Below, piece after piece: positions 17,284 through 25,945 of a stretch of 56,050 nt of DNA (positions are counted from its first letter, which is position 1; each line of letters opens with the position of its first letter). The notes beneath the pieces were generated by a model, which had not been told where the DNA came from, made no database searches, and was given only the letters and a program-made list of their open reading frames with translations. Origin of the DNA: Arcicella sp. Lineage in GTDB: Bacteria > Bacteroidota > Bacteroidia > Cytophagales > Spirosomataceae. The stretch is taken from contig JANXML010000192.1 of the NCBI GenBank assembly GCA_025354645.1, forward strand, positions 1-56,050, written 5' to 3'. The position numbers were made by a program, and so were the translations under genes.

Positions 17284-18099
17284 TTATAAGTTATAATGCG
17301 AGCGAATAACTCCTTTATATCCGTGTTGTGATAGCCACGTTAATTTCTCTGTTGCTCCTTCTTTCGTGTAAAATTCACCAAACATCAAGCGGTAGATTTT
17401 CCCAGTATCCTTCGCTCCCACTTGCACATAAATTTCTTCTTTTTTTACGCCCATCTTTAACAATTCATCGTATAAATCCTGAACCATATTCAAACTTGAA
17501 AGGGCTGTAACTTGTACACCAAAACCTTTTGGATTTTTCTCCGCACCGACAATATCATACGTATGATTAATTGAAAATGGTTCAACGGGTGCTTTTGGCG
17601 TTGTATTCACCGTTACAGGTTTTGTGTCCTTTGATTCTTTGCTTTCTTCTTTCGACGTTACTTCACAACCTTTGTTTAAAAGATTTTCGAGGGCTTTATC
17701 AATTACTTTCTCAGGCGTTGGTTGCGACACAACCTCTAATCTTACCTTTGCTTTTCCGCTTGCCATCATGCCTAATTTTGAGGCAGCTTCTTTGGATAAA
17801 TTAATAATTTTACCCTCTTCTTCACATTTACAATAATCATTAATTCTCACCTGTACCGAAAGATTATTTTCTAAATTCGTAACTTTCAGTAAGGTATTTA
17901 ATGGATATTTTGAGTGTGAAGCCGTCAGTAATGCGTCATCGTATTTCTCTCCGAACGATGTTAATTTACCTTTGAGGTTAGCCGCATAATAGCGAGCAGT
18001 TCCCTCCTCACCGCCCTTTGTGGGGGTGCTAATTTGGTTTGCTACTAATCGAGCAGAAAACCACAAAACAACCAATGCTGATGCAATAATCTTAATCAT
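17284..18099 (-). CDS. rlpA: RlpA-like septal ring lytic transglycosylase with SPOR domain
   Basis: 271 residues: N-terminal signal (IIASALVVLWFSARLVA), RlpA double-psi beta-barrel at about 33-125 (GTARYYAANLKGKLTSFGEKYD, TASHSKYPLNTLLKVTNLEN, VRINDYC, INLSKEAASKLGMM), a Lys/Glu/Pro-rich linker, and a C-terminal SPOR-like domain at about 190-271 (GFGVQVTALSSLNMVQDLYDELL...YRLMFGEFYTKEGA). RlpA cleaves peptidoglycan strands and SPOR domains bind denuded glycan at division sites. The usual RINDRGP motif is changed to RINDYCKCEEEGK, which may affect catalysis or add a disulfide. Confidence 0.88.
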   Translation of the reverse strand: MIKIIASALVVLWFSARLVANQISTPTKGGEEGTARYYAANLKGKLTSFGEKYDDALLTASHSKYPLNTLLKVTNLENNLSVQVRINDYCKCEEEGKIINLSKEAASKLGMMASGKAKVRLEVVSQPTPEKVIDKALENLLNKGCEVTSKEESKESKDTKPVTVNTTPKAPVEPFSINHTYDIVGAEKNPKGFGVQVTALSSLNMVQDLYDELLKMGVKKEEIYVQVGAKDTGKIYRLMFGEFYTKEGATEKLTWLSQHGYKGVIRSHYNL

Positions 18100-18355
18100 G
18101 GCAATAATGGTTTAAATGTTAACTCAGGCTAAACTTTTGTTTAGTATGGAAGTTTTAGTCAATTCTTTCAAGAATTCTTCATATTATTGTGTTCAAATTC
18201 TTAAAATAATGCTTTCACTGCAAATCTAAGCACTTTTTTTAACATACAATTTAATGTATTCAATTTGCGTGCCAATTTTTATAAACGAGTAAAAACGTAT
18301 ATATAAATCATCTCAATGATTTATTTTTCGTTATATTTATTTTAACAAAAATACT

Positions 18356-20314
18356 ATGAATCCAATTCCTGCAAGCATTCAAGGACAACAAAGAGTTATT
18401 ATCGAACACGTATCTCCACAAATAGAAGCTGGGCGTTTTGCCGTCAAAGCCTTCGTGGGCGATGTTATAAAAGTGGATGCGGATATATTTTTAGATGGTC
18501 ACGATTTACTTTCTGCAAATCTGCTTTATAAGTTCTCAAAAGATAAAAATTGGACATCCGTACCCATGAATTTCACCTTGAATGATCATTATGAGGCTTA
18601 CTTTACCGTTTCTGAAAATGGATTTTATACTTATACTATCGAAGGTTGGGTAAATCATTCTGCCACTTGGGAACACGAAATGTTGATGAAAATAAAAGAT
18701 GGTCAGTACGTAAATGTTGAGCTTTTAATGGGAGCAAATATTTTGAAAAATATGTCTAAAATTGCCACAAAAGAAGATAAACCCGAATTGAAATCTTACG
18801 CAAAACTCTTCCGAGACCCAAAACATTATGAAGAAGCCGTTACCTTTTCCAGTAGCCCGCAAATGCACCATTGGATTCACCAATATCCCGATAAACAGCA
18901 CGTTACTACTCATCGAGAATTAAAAGTTTGGGTTGATAGAGAACGTGCTGCTTTTTCTTCTTGGTATTCAATGTTCCCTCGTTCTGCCTCTTCCGAGCAT
19001 AATACGCACGGCACATTCAAAGATGTTGAAGAAAATGTGTTGCCTCGTATGAAATCATTAGGTTTTGATGTGTTATACATTCCACCAATTCACCCAATTG
19101 GAAAGCAATTTCGGAAGGGCAAAAACAATTCAACCACTTATCAAGAAGGCGAACCTGGCGTGCCTTATGGCATTGGTTCTGAATTGGGAGGACACACCGC
19201 AATTCATCCAGAATTAGGGACATTTGATGATTTGAAACAATTGATAAATGCTTGTAAATCAATGGATATTGAGTTGGCGATGGATTTGGCAATTCAATGT
19301 TCGCCCGACCATCCTTGGGCAAAAGAACATCCAGAATGGTTTAAAATTCGCCCCGACGGTACTATTCAATACGCTGAAAATCCCCCAAAAAAATACCAAG
19401 ATATTTATCCAATTAATTTTGAGTCGGAGAACTGGCAAGAGCTTTGGCAAGAACTCAAACTTGTGATGATGACGTGGGCAGCTTGGGGCATACGCATCAT
19501 CCGTGTGGATAATCCTCATACAAAAGCGTTCGGATTTTGGGAATGGGTAATTGCGGAAGTGCAGGCAGAATATCCAGATATGATTTTCTTAGCGGAGGCA
19601 TTCACGAAACCAAAAGTGATGGAACAATTGGCAAAATTGGGCTACACACAGTCCTATACCTATTATACATGGAAAAACACCAAATGGGATTTTATGACCT
19701 ATATGAACGAATTGAACACCCAAGCCACGTATATGAGACCAAGTTTTTGGGCAAATACGCACGATATTTTGCCGTATAGTTTGCAAGGCGGATTGGAACC
19801 GATGTTCTTGATTCGGTATTTCATGGCGGCAACTTTATCATCTAATTACGGAATATTTGGACCTTTTTATGAATATATGATTAATGAAGCCAACCCAGGA
19901 AAAGAAGAATACAAAAATTCAGAAAAGTACGAAATAAGGCAGTGGGACTGGAATATGGAAAATAAATTAACTCATATTATCCGCATGACCAATAAGGCGA
20001 GAGTAGAAAATACGGCTTTGCAGAGAACCAATAACATTACGTTTTGTGATATTCAAAATGACAATATTTTGGCGTATTTGAAGACGGCTTGGAATGGCAA
20101 TAGAATTCTTACCATCGTAAACCTTGACCCTTACCAAACACAAGGGGGTTACGTAAGAATGCCCCTAAATTTAATCCACAAACAGCCAGACGAAGAATTT
20201 ATCGTTCATGATTTATTGACGGGAGCGAAATACTTTTGGAAAGGGGAATATAATGCCATTGAGTTGAATCCAAATTTGATGCCGATGCACTTGTTTCGGA
20301 TTGAAGATTTATAG
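18356..20314 (+). CDS. glgE: Alpha-1,4-glucan:maltose-1-phosphate maltosyltransferase GlgE (GH13_3)
   Basis: 652 residues, family length about 650-700. It transfers maltose from maltose 1-phosphate to the non-reducing end of alpha-glucan in the cytoplasm. N-terminal domain (RVIIEHVSPQIEAGRFAVKAFVGD) and the RSASSEHNTHGTFKDVEENVLPRM loop are typical. Catalytic sites: nucleophile Asp in IRVDNPHTK, acid/base Glu in MIFLAEAFTKP, and Asp in WANTHDILPY. It has its own promoter region of about 250 bases and is separated by 6 kb from the maltokinase that makes its substrate; trehalose synthase and branching enzyme are not in the window. Confidence 0.96.
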   Translation: MNPIPASIQGQQRVIIEHVSPQIEAGRFAVKAFVGDVIKVDADIFLDGHDLLSANLLYKFSKDKNWTSVPMNFTLNDHYEAYFTVSENGFYTYTIEGWVNHSATWEHEMLMKIKDGQYVNVELLMGANILKNMSKIATKEDKPELKSYAKLFRDPKHYEEAVTFSSSPQMHHWIHQYPDKQHVTTHRELKVWVDRERAAFSSWYSMFPRSASSEHNTHGTFKDVEENVLPRMKSLGFDVLYIPPIHPIGKQFRKGKNNSTTYQEGEPGVPYGIGSELGGHTAIHPELGTFDDLKQLINACKSMDIELAMDLAIQCSPDHPWAKEHPEWFKIRPDGTIQYAENPPKKYQDIYPINFESENWQELWQELKLVMMTWAAWGIRIIRVDNPHTKAFGFWEWVIAEVQAEYPDMIFLAEAFTKPKVMEQLAKLGYTQSYTYYTWKNTKWDFMTYMNELNTQATYMRPSFWANTHDILPYSLQGGLEPMFLIRYFMAATLSSNYGIFGPFYEYMINEANPGKEEYKNSEKYEIRQWDWNMENKLTHIIRMTNKARVENTALQRTNNITFCDIQNDNILAYLKTAWNGNRILTIVNLDPYQTQGGYVRMPLNLIHKQPDEEFIVHDLLTGAKYFWKGEYNAIELNPNLMPMHLFRIEDL

Positions 20315-20414
20315 TGAATGCCCAAAGACAACCCATCGTTGGTGCAATTTTAAGGTTTTCTTTCCCAAATGATTCTAATATTTAAAAACAATCATAAAAA
20401 TTTTAACAATAAAT

Positions 20415-20858
20415 ATGAAAGTAAAAACCGCACTTCTATTTTTAATCATTTCAATAATCTCTTGTAATCAACAAAAAAAACATCCAATTGAAGGCACTTG
20501 GAAACTTCTAAAGGGTACACTCATCGAAAACGGTGATACGGTGATTACTGATTATACCAAAAACATTTCTTTCATTAAGATTATCAATAGTTCTCATTTT
20601 TCATTTCTGCAACACGATTTAAAGAAAGGAAAAGATTCGACGGTAGTTTTTTCTTCAGGTGGTGGAAAATATACTATCAACGACAGTCTCTATTCTGAAA
20701 ATTTGGAATATTGCAGTGCCAGAGCGTGGGAAGGCAATAATTTTAAATTTAGTTATCTTATCCAAAATGATACGTTAGTTCAAAAAGGCATAGAAAAAAT
20801 TGAAAATCAGGGCATTAATAGAATAAATATTGAAAAATATGTCAAGATAAATAAGTAA
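20415..20858 (+). CDS. Lipocalin-like lipoprotein of unknown function
   Basis: 147 residues. The N-terminus is a lipoprotein signal (ALLFLIISIISC, Cys17 region). The mature part begins HPIEGTWKLLKGTL, the G-T-W start seen in many small lipocalin-like Bacteroidota lipoproteins, and continues as alternating beta strands. No catalytic motif. A terminator follows directly, so it is a single-gene unit after glgE, about 100 bases away. Function unknown. Confidence 0.7.
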   Translation: MKVKTALLFLIISIISCNQQKKHPIEGTWKLLKGTLIENGDTVITDYTKNISFIKIINSSHFSFLQHDLKKGKDSTVVFSSGGGKYTINDSLYSENLEYCSARAWEGNNFKFSYLIQNDTLVQKGIEKIENQGINRINIEKYVKINK

Positions 20859-20877
20859 ATGAGTTTTTTAAACACAA

Positions 20878-20915
20878 AAAAGGGTAGCTTAAATAGGTTG
20901 TTTAGCTACCCCTTT
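20878..20915 (+). terminator. Intrinsic terminator
   Basis: GGGTAGCT at 20882 pairs with AGCTACCC ending at 20911, preceded by A-rich and followed by T-rich sequence. It separates the lipoprotein gene from pyrR. Confidence 0.75.
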
Positions 20916-20976
20916 CAGTAATTTTCAAATCCTTAATTTTTCGTATTGTTTTCATTTATTAATATCTTTGTGGGCT

Positions 20977-21513
20977 ATGCAACGCAAACTCATTCTTTCA
21001 AGTCCCCTTCTGGAAATCACCATCAGCCGTCTCTGTCAGGAATTGATTGAGAATCATCAGGATTTTGCTGATTCTGTCATCATTGGTCTTCAACCAAGAG
21101 GCATCCATTTTGCCCAACGAATTCATCAAGAATTGGAGGATATTACCAACGTAAAAATTCCTTTTGGATACTTAGATGCAACTTTTTATCGGGATGATTA
21201 TCGCCGCCGTAAATTAGTGAAAGCCAACGAAACAAAAATCTCCTTTGTTATTGAAAATAAGCGAGTTATCTTGATTGATGATGTGTTGGCAACGGGTAGA
21301 ATGGTGCGTTCAGCGTTGGATGCCATGACGGCTTTTGGTCGCCCCGAGAAGGTGGAATTATGCGTTTTAGTGGATAGAATCTATAACCGAGACATCCCGA
21401 TTCATGCCGATTATGTGGGTAAAAAAGTCAATACCTTAGACACTGAAAAGGTATTAGTAGAATTGCAAGAACAAGGACACGAAATGGACAAAATTTGGTT
21501 AATTACTAATTAG
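20977..21513 (+). CDS. pyrR: PyrR: uracil phosphoribosyltransferase / pyr regulator
   Basis: 178 residues from ATG 20977. The PRPP-binding loop VILIDDVLATGRMVRSALDAM is exact for PyrR, with IIGLQPRGIHFAQRIHQEL and FYRDDYRRR, the Arg-rich segment used for RNA contacts in Gram-positive PyrR. It makes UMP from uracil and PRPP. RNA-based regulation of pyr genes by this homologue has not been shown from the sequence; the long G-rich hairpin downstream (before pyrB) is not an obvious PyrR site. It is 98 bases upstream of pyrB on the same strand, probably co-transcribed. Confidence 0.94.
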   Translation: MQRKLILSSPLLEITISRLCQELIENHQDFADSVIIGLQPRGIHFAQRIHQELEDITNVKIPFGYLDATFYRDDYRRRKLVKANETKISFVIENKRVILIDDVLATGRMVRSALDAMTAFGRPEKVELCVLVDRIYNRDIPIHADYVGKKVNTLDTEKVLVELQEQGHEMDKIWLITN

Positions 21514-21514
21514 G

Positions 21515-21602
21515 GGTTGGGGGTTAGGGGTTAGGATTTGTTACTAAAAGGCGTTATTTCTAATTTGTCTGAAAGCAAATCCCAACTCCCAACCCCCATC
21601 CC
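21515..21602. repeat. G-rich word-repeat hairpin between pyrR and pyrB
   Basis: The left arm (21515-21540) reads AGGGGTTGGGGGTTAGGGG and TTAGGATTTG; the right arm (21576-21604) reads CAAATCCCAACTCCCAACCC with CCATCCCCC. About 23 of 28 positions pair. The plus strand has four G-runs spaced by TT or TTA, so a quadruplex is also possible. It lies entirely within the pyrR-pyrB transcript. Confidence 0.85.
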
Positions 21603-21611
21603 CCAAATAAA

Positions 21612-22538
21612 ATGCAAAAACTTAGTACAAGACATTTATTGGGCATCAAAGACCTCACGCCCGACGACATTGAACTCATCATGGCAACCGCCCGTGAGTT
21701 CAAAGAAGTCATCAATCGCCCTATCAAAAAAGTACCATCTTTGCGTGATGTAACGATTGCAAATGTCTTTTTCGAGAATTCAACTCGTACTCGCTTGTCT
21801 TTTGAATTAGCCGAAAAACGCCTTTCTGCCGATACGCTAAACTTCTCAGCATCAGGCAGTTCCGTTAAAAAAGGTGAAACCCTTTTGGATACCGTCAATA
21901 ATATTTTAGCCATGAAAGTAGATATGATTGTGATGCGTCATGCCAGTCCTGGGGCACCTCATTTTCTCTCAAAACACATTAAAGCCAACATCGTGAACGC
22001 TGGTGACGGTACGCACGAACACCCAACGCAAGCACTTTTGGATTCCTTTTCAATGCGAGAAAAATTAGGGGGAGATTTAACAGGAAAAAGAATCGCTATC
22101 ATTGGTGATATTTTGCATTCGAGAGTGGCACTATCCAATATTTTAGCCCTCAAAAAACAAGGAGCGGAAGTAACACTTTGTGGACCTTCAACGCTGATTC
22201 CGAGGTATATTACTGATTTAGGCGTAAAAGTCTCACACGATGTGAAGCAAACATTGGCTTGGTGCGATGTGGCAAATGTATTGAGAATTCAGTTGGAACG
22301 TCAGCAAATCAAGTATTTTCCTTCGCTTCGTGAATATTCTTTATACTTTGGAATTAACAAAAAAATGTTGGATGATTTGAATAAAGAAATTGTGGTGATG
22401 CACCCTGGACCCATCAACCGTGGCGTTGAATTATCGTCTGACGCCGCAGATTCGCATCATTCTATCATTCTTGACCAAGTGGAAAATGGCGTTGCCGTGA
22501 GAATGGCGGTACTTTATTTATTGGCGGGACAGAATTAG
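21612..22538 (+). CDS. pyrB: Aspartate carbamoyltransferase catalytic subunit
   Basis: 308 residues. Joins carbamoyl phosphate and aspartate in the second step of pyrimidine synthesis. Signatures: FFENSTRTRLSFELAEKRL (carbamoyl phosphate site), the SSVKKGETLLDTV loop, RHASPGAPHFL, DGTHEHPTQALLDSFSM and VVMHPGPINRGVEL (aspartate site). No regulatory pyrI gene is adjacent. The mRNA continues from pyrR; a hairpin at 22541-22615 follows the stop. Confidence 0.97.
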   Translation: MQKLSTRHLLGIKDLTPDDIELIMATAREFKEVINRPIKKVPSLRDVTIANVFFENSTRTRLSFELAEKRLSADTLNFSASGSSVKKGETLLDTVNNILAMKVDMIVMRHASPGAPHFLSKHIKANIVNAGDGTHEHPTQALLDSFSMREKLGGDLTGKRIAIIGDILHSRVALSNILALKKQGAEVTLCGPSTLIPRYITDLGVKVSHDVKQTLAWCDVANVLRIQLERQQIKYFPSLREYSLYFGINKKMLDDLNKEIVVMHPGPINRGVELSSDAADSHHSIILDQVENGVAVRMAVLYLLAGQN

Positions 22539-22540
22539 CT

Positions 22541-22615
22541 TGTAAATCGAATCTTCCGATTCGAACGAAAAAAATCATTAAACCCTCGAATTAGAAGATT
22601 TGATTTACAAATCTC
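22541..22615. repeat. Near-perfect inverted repeat between convergent pyrB and DinB-like genes
   Basis: TTGTAAATCGAATCTTC plus ATTCGA (22541-22565) pairs with TCGAAT and GAAGATTTGATTTACAA (22586-22610), 23 of 26 positions, around a loop containing an A-run. It could end transcripts from both sides. Its right arm encodes the last residues and stop of the minus-strand gene. Confidence 0.85.
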
Positions 22616-23040
22616 CGATGATAATTAATCTGTCCAGTATGATACGCCAAATGTCCGTGCAAGTGAATTAAAAAGTACTCCGTAGTCATTTCATAACCCA
22701 ACACATTTTCTGGATAAATTGCCTTCATTTGGGAATCATTAAGGGTTGAAAGCACTTTTGAAACCACTTGATTTACTTCTTCAATAGATTTCAACAATAT
22801 TTCTTTCGGAATATTTTTATTCCCAAATTCAGCCTCACGATTACGTACATAACCAGTATTGCCTAAATTTCTTCCAAAATAAGAATTCAAATTACCGATT
22901 AAATGCAAAGCAATGTTACCGCCCGAATTGTTTGTCCCTTCTAAAATTTCCCAAAGTTGAGATTCCTCTTGGTATAATTCGATTTCCTTATAAAGTTTTT
23001 GAATGTCTCTTTGAAAGAGTTGAAAAAGAGATTGTTGCAT
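22591..23040 (-). CDS. DinB-like four-helix protein (DUF1572/DUF664 type)
   Basis: 149 residues from ATG 23040. Predicted all-helical; the metal-site histidines of the DinB/YfiT fold are visible: His in NIALHLIGNLN (about residue 53) and two more in HLHGHLAYHTGQINYH (about 125-140). Family members are metal-binding, often thiol-transferase related, but the role here is unknown. The C-terminal RFVNQIF and stop codon lie inside the right arm of the intergenic inverted repeat, so the end of the protein may have been re-shaped by the repeat. Confidence 0.8.
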   Translation of the reverse strand: MQQSLFQLFQRDIQKLYKEIELYQEESQLWEILEGTNNSGGNIALHLIGNLNSYFGRNLGNTGYVRNREAEFGNKNIPKEILLKSIEEVNQVVSKVLSTLNDSQMKAIYPENVLGYEMTTEYFLIHLHGHLAYHTGQINYHRRFVNQIF

Positions 23041-23056
23041 GAAATCACTGGATTTT

Positions 23057-23146
23057 AACCGCAAAGTCGCTACGACGCAAGTGGTTTTTGTGGATAAATA
23101 TTATTTATTTTACCTATTTTACATTGCGTCTCACCGTCCTTGCGGT
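23057..23146. repeat. Word-repeat hairpin, AACCGCAA type
   Basis: AACCGCAAAGTCGCTACGACGCAA at the left (23057-23080, minor mismatches) pairs with TTGCGTCTCACCGTCCTTGCGGTT at the right (23124-23147). It fills the gap between the SDR stop and the DinB-like start, both on minus. Confidence 0.75.
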
Positions 23147-23922
23147 TATTTATTCTTTGCCCATTTTCTCAGTTTACGAGCATAAAAATATTGATATGGA
23201 GATACAATTATTTCAAATAATTTCTGAAAAAAACGACTAATTTGAAATAGTTTTGAAGGATAAATATGCGTTTGATTCTTCAAAATACCATTAATCATTG
23301 CCTCAGCCACTTCTTCGGGCGTACTGGCTGGAAAAGGCACTGGAACTTCACGACCAGAAAAATCAGTTGAACGATTAAAAAAATTGGTTTTAGTAGCAAT
23401 CGGATATACCAAAGAAAGATGTCCAAGATCTTGATTTTCAAAGCGATAAGCGTCTTCAAAACGGTCGAGAGCCGCTTTTGTTGCTCCGTAAAGGGAATAA
23501 CCTGGAATTGCCAATTTTGCCATTGCTGAGGAAGTCATTAACACAAAATATTCCCGCCCAATGTTCAATGTTTTCATTTTCTGAAAGGCATAAATCGGCG
23601 AAATAACATTGACTTGAAAAATCTTTTCGATGCGTTGCCAGTCAGGTTTCTCAATCACTTCGTAGTAAGCAAAACCAGCATTAGCAATAAAAATATCAAT
23701 CGTTTTAAATTGTGTGATAGCAAACTTAAAAAGCCTATCAATTTCTGACTGTTGAGATAAATCACAAACAAAAGGAATGACTCTATCCGAAGCATTTTCA
23801 ATAACATCCAAATCAACGGCAATAATCTTAATTCCCTCAAAATCAAGCAATTGATTCAATAAAGCCTTACCAATGCCCGAAGCTGCACCCGTAAGAATGA
23901 TATTTTTATGGGCTATTTGCAT
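23146..23922 (-). CDS. Short-chain dehydrogenase/reductase
   Basis: 258 residues. Classical SDR features: nucleotide-binding GAASGIGKAL near residue 12, Asp38-type NAD preference (AVDLDV), NAG at about 82, and catalytic SSAMAK...YSLYGATKAAL (Ser, Tyr, Lys). The C-terminus is longer and basic (RFFQKLFEIIVSPYQYFYARKLRKW), a possible membrane-associating helix. Reduces or oxidises an unknown carbonyl/alcohol substrate, cytoplasmic. Upstream gene of the DinB-like gene on minus. Confidence 0.9.
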   Translation of the reverse strand: MQIAHKNIILTGAASGIGKALLNQLLDFEGIKIIAVDLDVIENASDRVIPFVCDLSQQSEIDRLFKFAITQFKTIDIFIANAGFAYYEVIEKPDWQRIEKIFQVNVISPIYAFQKMKTLNIGREYFVLMTSSAMAKLAIPGYSLYGATKAALDRFEDAYRFENQDLGHLSLVYPIATKTNFFNRSTDFSGREVPVPFPASTPEEVAEAMINGILKNQTHIYPSKLFQISRFFQKLFEIIVSPYQYFYARKLRKWAKNK

Positions 23923-24220
23923 AATAGCAATGATAAGAAGATGTTTAAATTTTATAAATATCTGAAAATGAATAACTTATGAAATAAACTGTAAGCTCTT
24001 TCCGAAATCCCGCTGTTTGAGCGAAGCGAGTTTCGGGATTTCTTGATTTTCTTTTGTTACTTTTCTTGTATCAAGACAAGAAAAGTAAAGCCATGCAAAA
24101 GGAAATTTTGTTATTTCGAGAAAAGCCAAATTAAATTTTTAAACATCTTCTAAATTGATTTAATCAGATAACAGAAAATACAATATTATTTTCCTATTTT
24201 TTCTATGTAACTTATGAAAG
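23923..24220. other. Gene-free gap with two strong hairpins
   Basis: No coding frame. GAAATCCCG (24004-24012) pairs exactly with CGGGATTTC (24034-24042), enclosing GAGCGAAGCGAG. Then TTACTTTTCTTGT (24057-24069) pairs exactly with ACAAGAAAAGTAA (24076-24088) around ATCAAG. The pair of hairpins looks like a dispersed intergenic element of this lineage rather than a terminator for a given gene. Confidence 0.7.
24004..24088. repeat. Double-hairpin intergenic element
   Basis: Two adjacent perfect inverted repeats with 9-bp and 13-bp arms and loops of 21 and 6 bases, separated by TTGATTTTCTTTTG. The second arm set consists of TTACTTTTCTTGT and its complement. I believe similar motifs are common in Bacteroidota genomes, but this cannot be verified here. 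Confidence 0.75.
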
Positions 24221-24898
24221 CTATGTGGTTACAAAGTAATCCTTTTTCACCAAAGGCACGTTAAAATTCATCTCAAAATCTTTCACTTTCATCGTGAGTA
24301 AAGGCGATGCTTTTGATAAATCTGGAAAGAAATTTTCATCTACTTTAATCGACTTTATGGATGCCAAAGTTGCCTTTCCTTTTGCGGTTGGATTGGTAAT
24401 TATCAAGTCTTTACGCAGTTTTTGAACGACGGTCAAAGGCAGAATGGAAGTAGTTAATGGAAAGGAAATAAATCCTTTTTTAATCGTGGTTTTAAAGAAT
24501 TCTTTATCCTCAATTTTAACAGAAATATCTTCCGTTCCATCCGTATTTGTTTGCCAATCAAAATCAGCGTATTGTTTCGGAATTCCCCAATTCTCAATGC
24601 CATTATACACACTATCACGACTGGAAACGTAGATTTTTGAAATTGAAAACATCTTTTTCCAATCAAATGTAAACATGCCAGGAATAAATAAAAGTTCTTT
24701 GTAAGGTCCAACGCCCGAGGTTTTATAATCAACTAACATCACCGTTCCAACGTATCCCAAAAATCTATCTCTTTGATAATCAGCCAAGAAGCCGTTTTCA
24801 TACACAAAATCCTTCGAGAATTTATAGACCATAATATAGGCATCTCCCGTAAGATTCCACGGGGATGGGACGATTTTTATGTCGGGTGTAAGTTCCAT
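24221..24898 (-). CDS. Acetoacetate decarboxylase-like (ADC family) protein
   Basis: 225 residues from ATG 24898; 13 extra upstream codons run through repeat sequence and are not counted. ADC-family features: VDYKTSGVGPYKELLFIPG and ENWGIPKQYADFDW, which matches the E-x-WG-x-PK segment carrying the Schiff-base Lys region of acetoacetate decarboxylase. Whether the second Lys of the catalytic pair is replaced by Gln (PKQ rather than PKK) is notable, and decarboxylase activity is therefore uncertain; many homologues act on other substrates. The last codons (VTT, TAG) coincide with an ACCACATAG word also found at 25887. Confidence 0.7.
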   Translation of the reverse strand: MELTPDIKIVPSPWNLTGDAYIMVYKFSKDFVYENGFLADYQRDRFLGYVGTVMLVDYKTSGVGPYKELLFIPGMFTFDWKKMFSISKIYVSSRDSVYNGIENWGIPKQYADFDWQTNTDGTEDISVKIEDKEFFKTTIKKGFISFPLTTSILPLTVVQKLRKDLIITNPTAKGKATLASIKSIKVDENFFPDLSKASPLLTMKVKDFEMNFNVPLVKKDYFVTT

Positions 24899-24953
24899 TA
24901 TTTTACTTTTTACACTTGAAAATTGTACATTTAACATTGAACATTGTAAATTA

Positions 24954-25784
24954 TTACTTCAAATACAGCCCCAAATATCCCTCCATCTCCACTTGAATTT
25001 TCTTCGCCTCCTCCCTTGCTTTCTTGGCAAAATCTTTTTCCGAAGACACATAAATAATTCCTCTCGAAGAATTTACTAAAAGCCCACACTGCGAATTCAT
25101 TCCGTATTTTGAAACCTCCTCCAAACTTCCACCCTGAACCCCCACGCCTGGCACTAACAAAAAATGATTAGGTGCCAATGTGCGTATATGAGTGAGCATA
25201 TCCGCTTTTGTTGCCCCTACTACATACATCAGTTGCTCGTCTGTTGCCCACGTTTGGGATTTACGGATAACCTCTTCAAATAATTGTTTATCATTATCAA
25301 TCCGTAAATTCTGAAAATCTTTACTTCCAGAATTAGAAGTGAGAGCCAAAAGAATTACCCATTTTTCGGGAAAATCTAAAAAAGGTGTCACTGAATCTTC
25401 ACCCATATACGGGGCAACCGTTACCGAATCAAAATCAAAACCCGAAGACTTTTTATCAAAAAATGCCCTTGCGTATAGTCCAGACGTGTTTCCAATATCT
25501 CCCCGTTTGGCATCGGCAATGGTAAAACACTCTTTTGGAATATACTCCATGGTTTTCTGCAAACTCTCCCACCCTTTTGAACCGTGTGCTTCGTAGAAAG
25601 CAATATTGGGTTTGTAAGCCACTGCAAACTGATGAGTTGTTTCAATTATTTGACGATTAAACTCAAAAACAGGGTCTTTTTCAGCAAGTAAATGCTTAGG
25701 GATTTTCTGAATATCCGTATCTAAACCTACGCAGAGATAGGATTTTTTTGTTTTAATTTGGTCAAATAGTTGAGCTTTGGTCAT
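24954..25784 (-). CDS. pyrF: Orotidine 5'-phosphate decarboxylase (type 2 family)
   Basis: 276 residues, the longer family-2 form. Converts OMP to UMP. Motifs: [25 protein letters not shown], the catalytic [10 protein letters not shown] (Asp-x-Lys-x-x-Asp), [26 protein letters not shown] and [11 protein letters not shown]. It is 55 bases upstream of the ADC-like gene on the same strand; the gap holds iterated ACATT words. A third pyrimidine gene within 5 kb of pyrR-pyrB, but in the other orientation. Confidence 0.97.
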   Translation of the reverse strand: MTKAQLFDQIKTKKSYLCVGLDTDIQKIPKHLLAEKDPVFEFNRQIIETTHQFAVAYKPNIAFYEAHGSKGWESLQKTMEYIPKECFTIADAKRGDIGNTSGLYARAFFDKKSSGFDFDSVTVAPYMGEDSVTPFLDFPEKWVILLALTSNSGSKDFQNLRIDNDKQLFEEVIRKSQTWATDEQLMYVVGATKADMLTHIRTLAPNHFLLVPGVGVQGGSLEEVSKYGMNSQCGLLVNSSRGIIYVSSEKDFAKKAREEAKKIQVEMEGYLGLYLK

Positions 25785-25945
25785 TTTTCAGCTTTAAAAT
25801 ATGAGCTTTGTGCCTCAAGAAATATGAAGTCTATGTCTTGGAAATTTGCTAAATCTTCTGTTTAACACTAATTTCGTAAACAATATTAACCACATAGCTT
25901 ACAAAATCAAAAGATTTTAATCTAAAACACATTACAAATTTTACT

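Noticed and set aside
21515-21602. PyrR-binding attenuator
   Set aside because: Lies after pyrR rather than in a leader, and does not show the hairpin loop consensus known for PyrR sites; it fits the word-repeat class.
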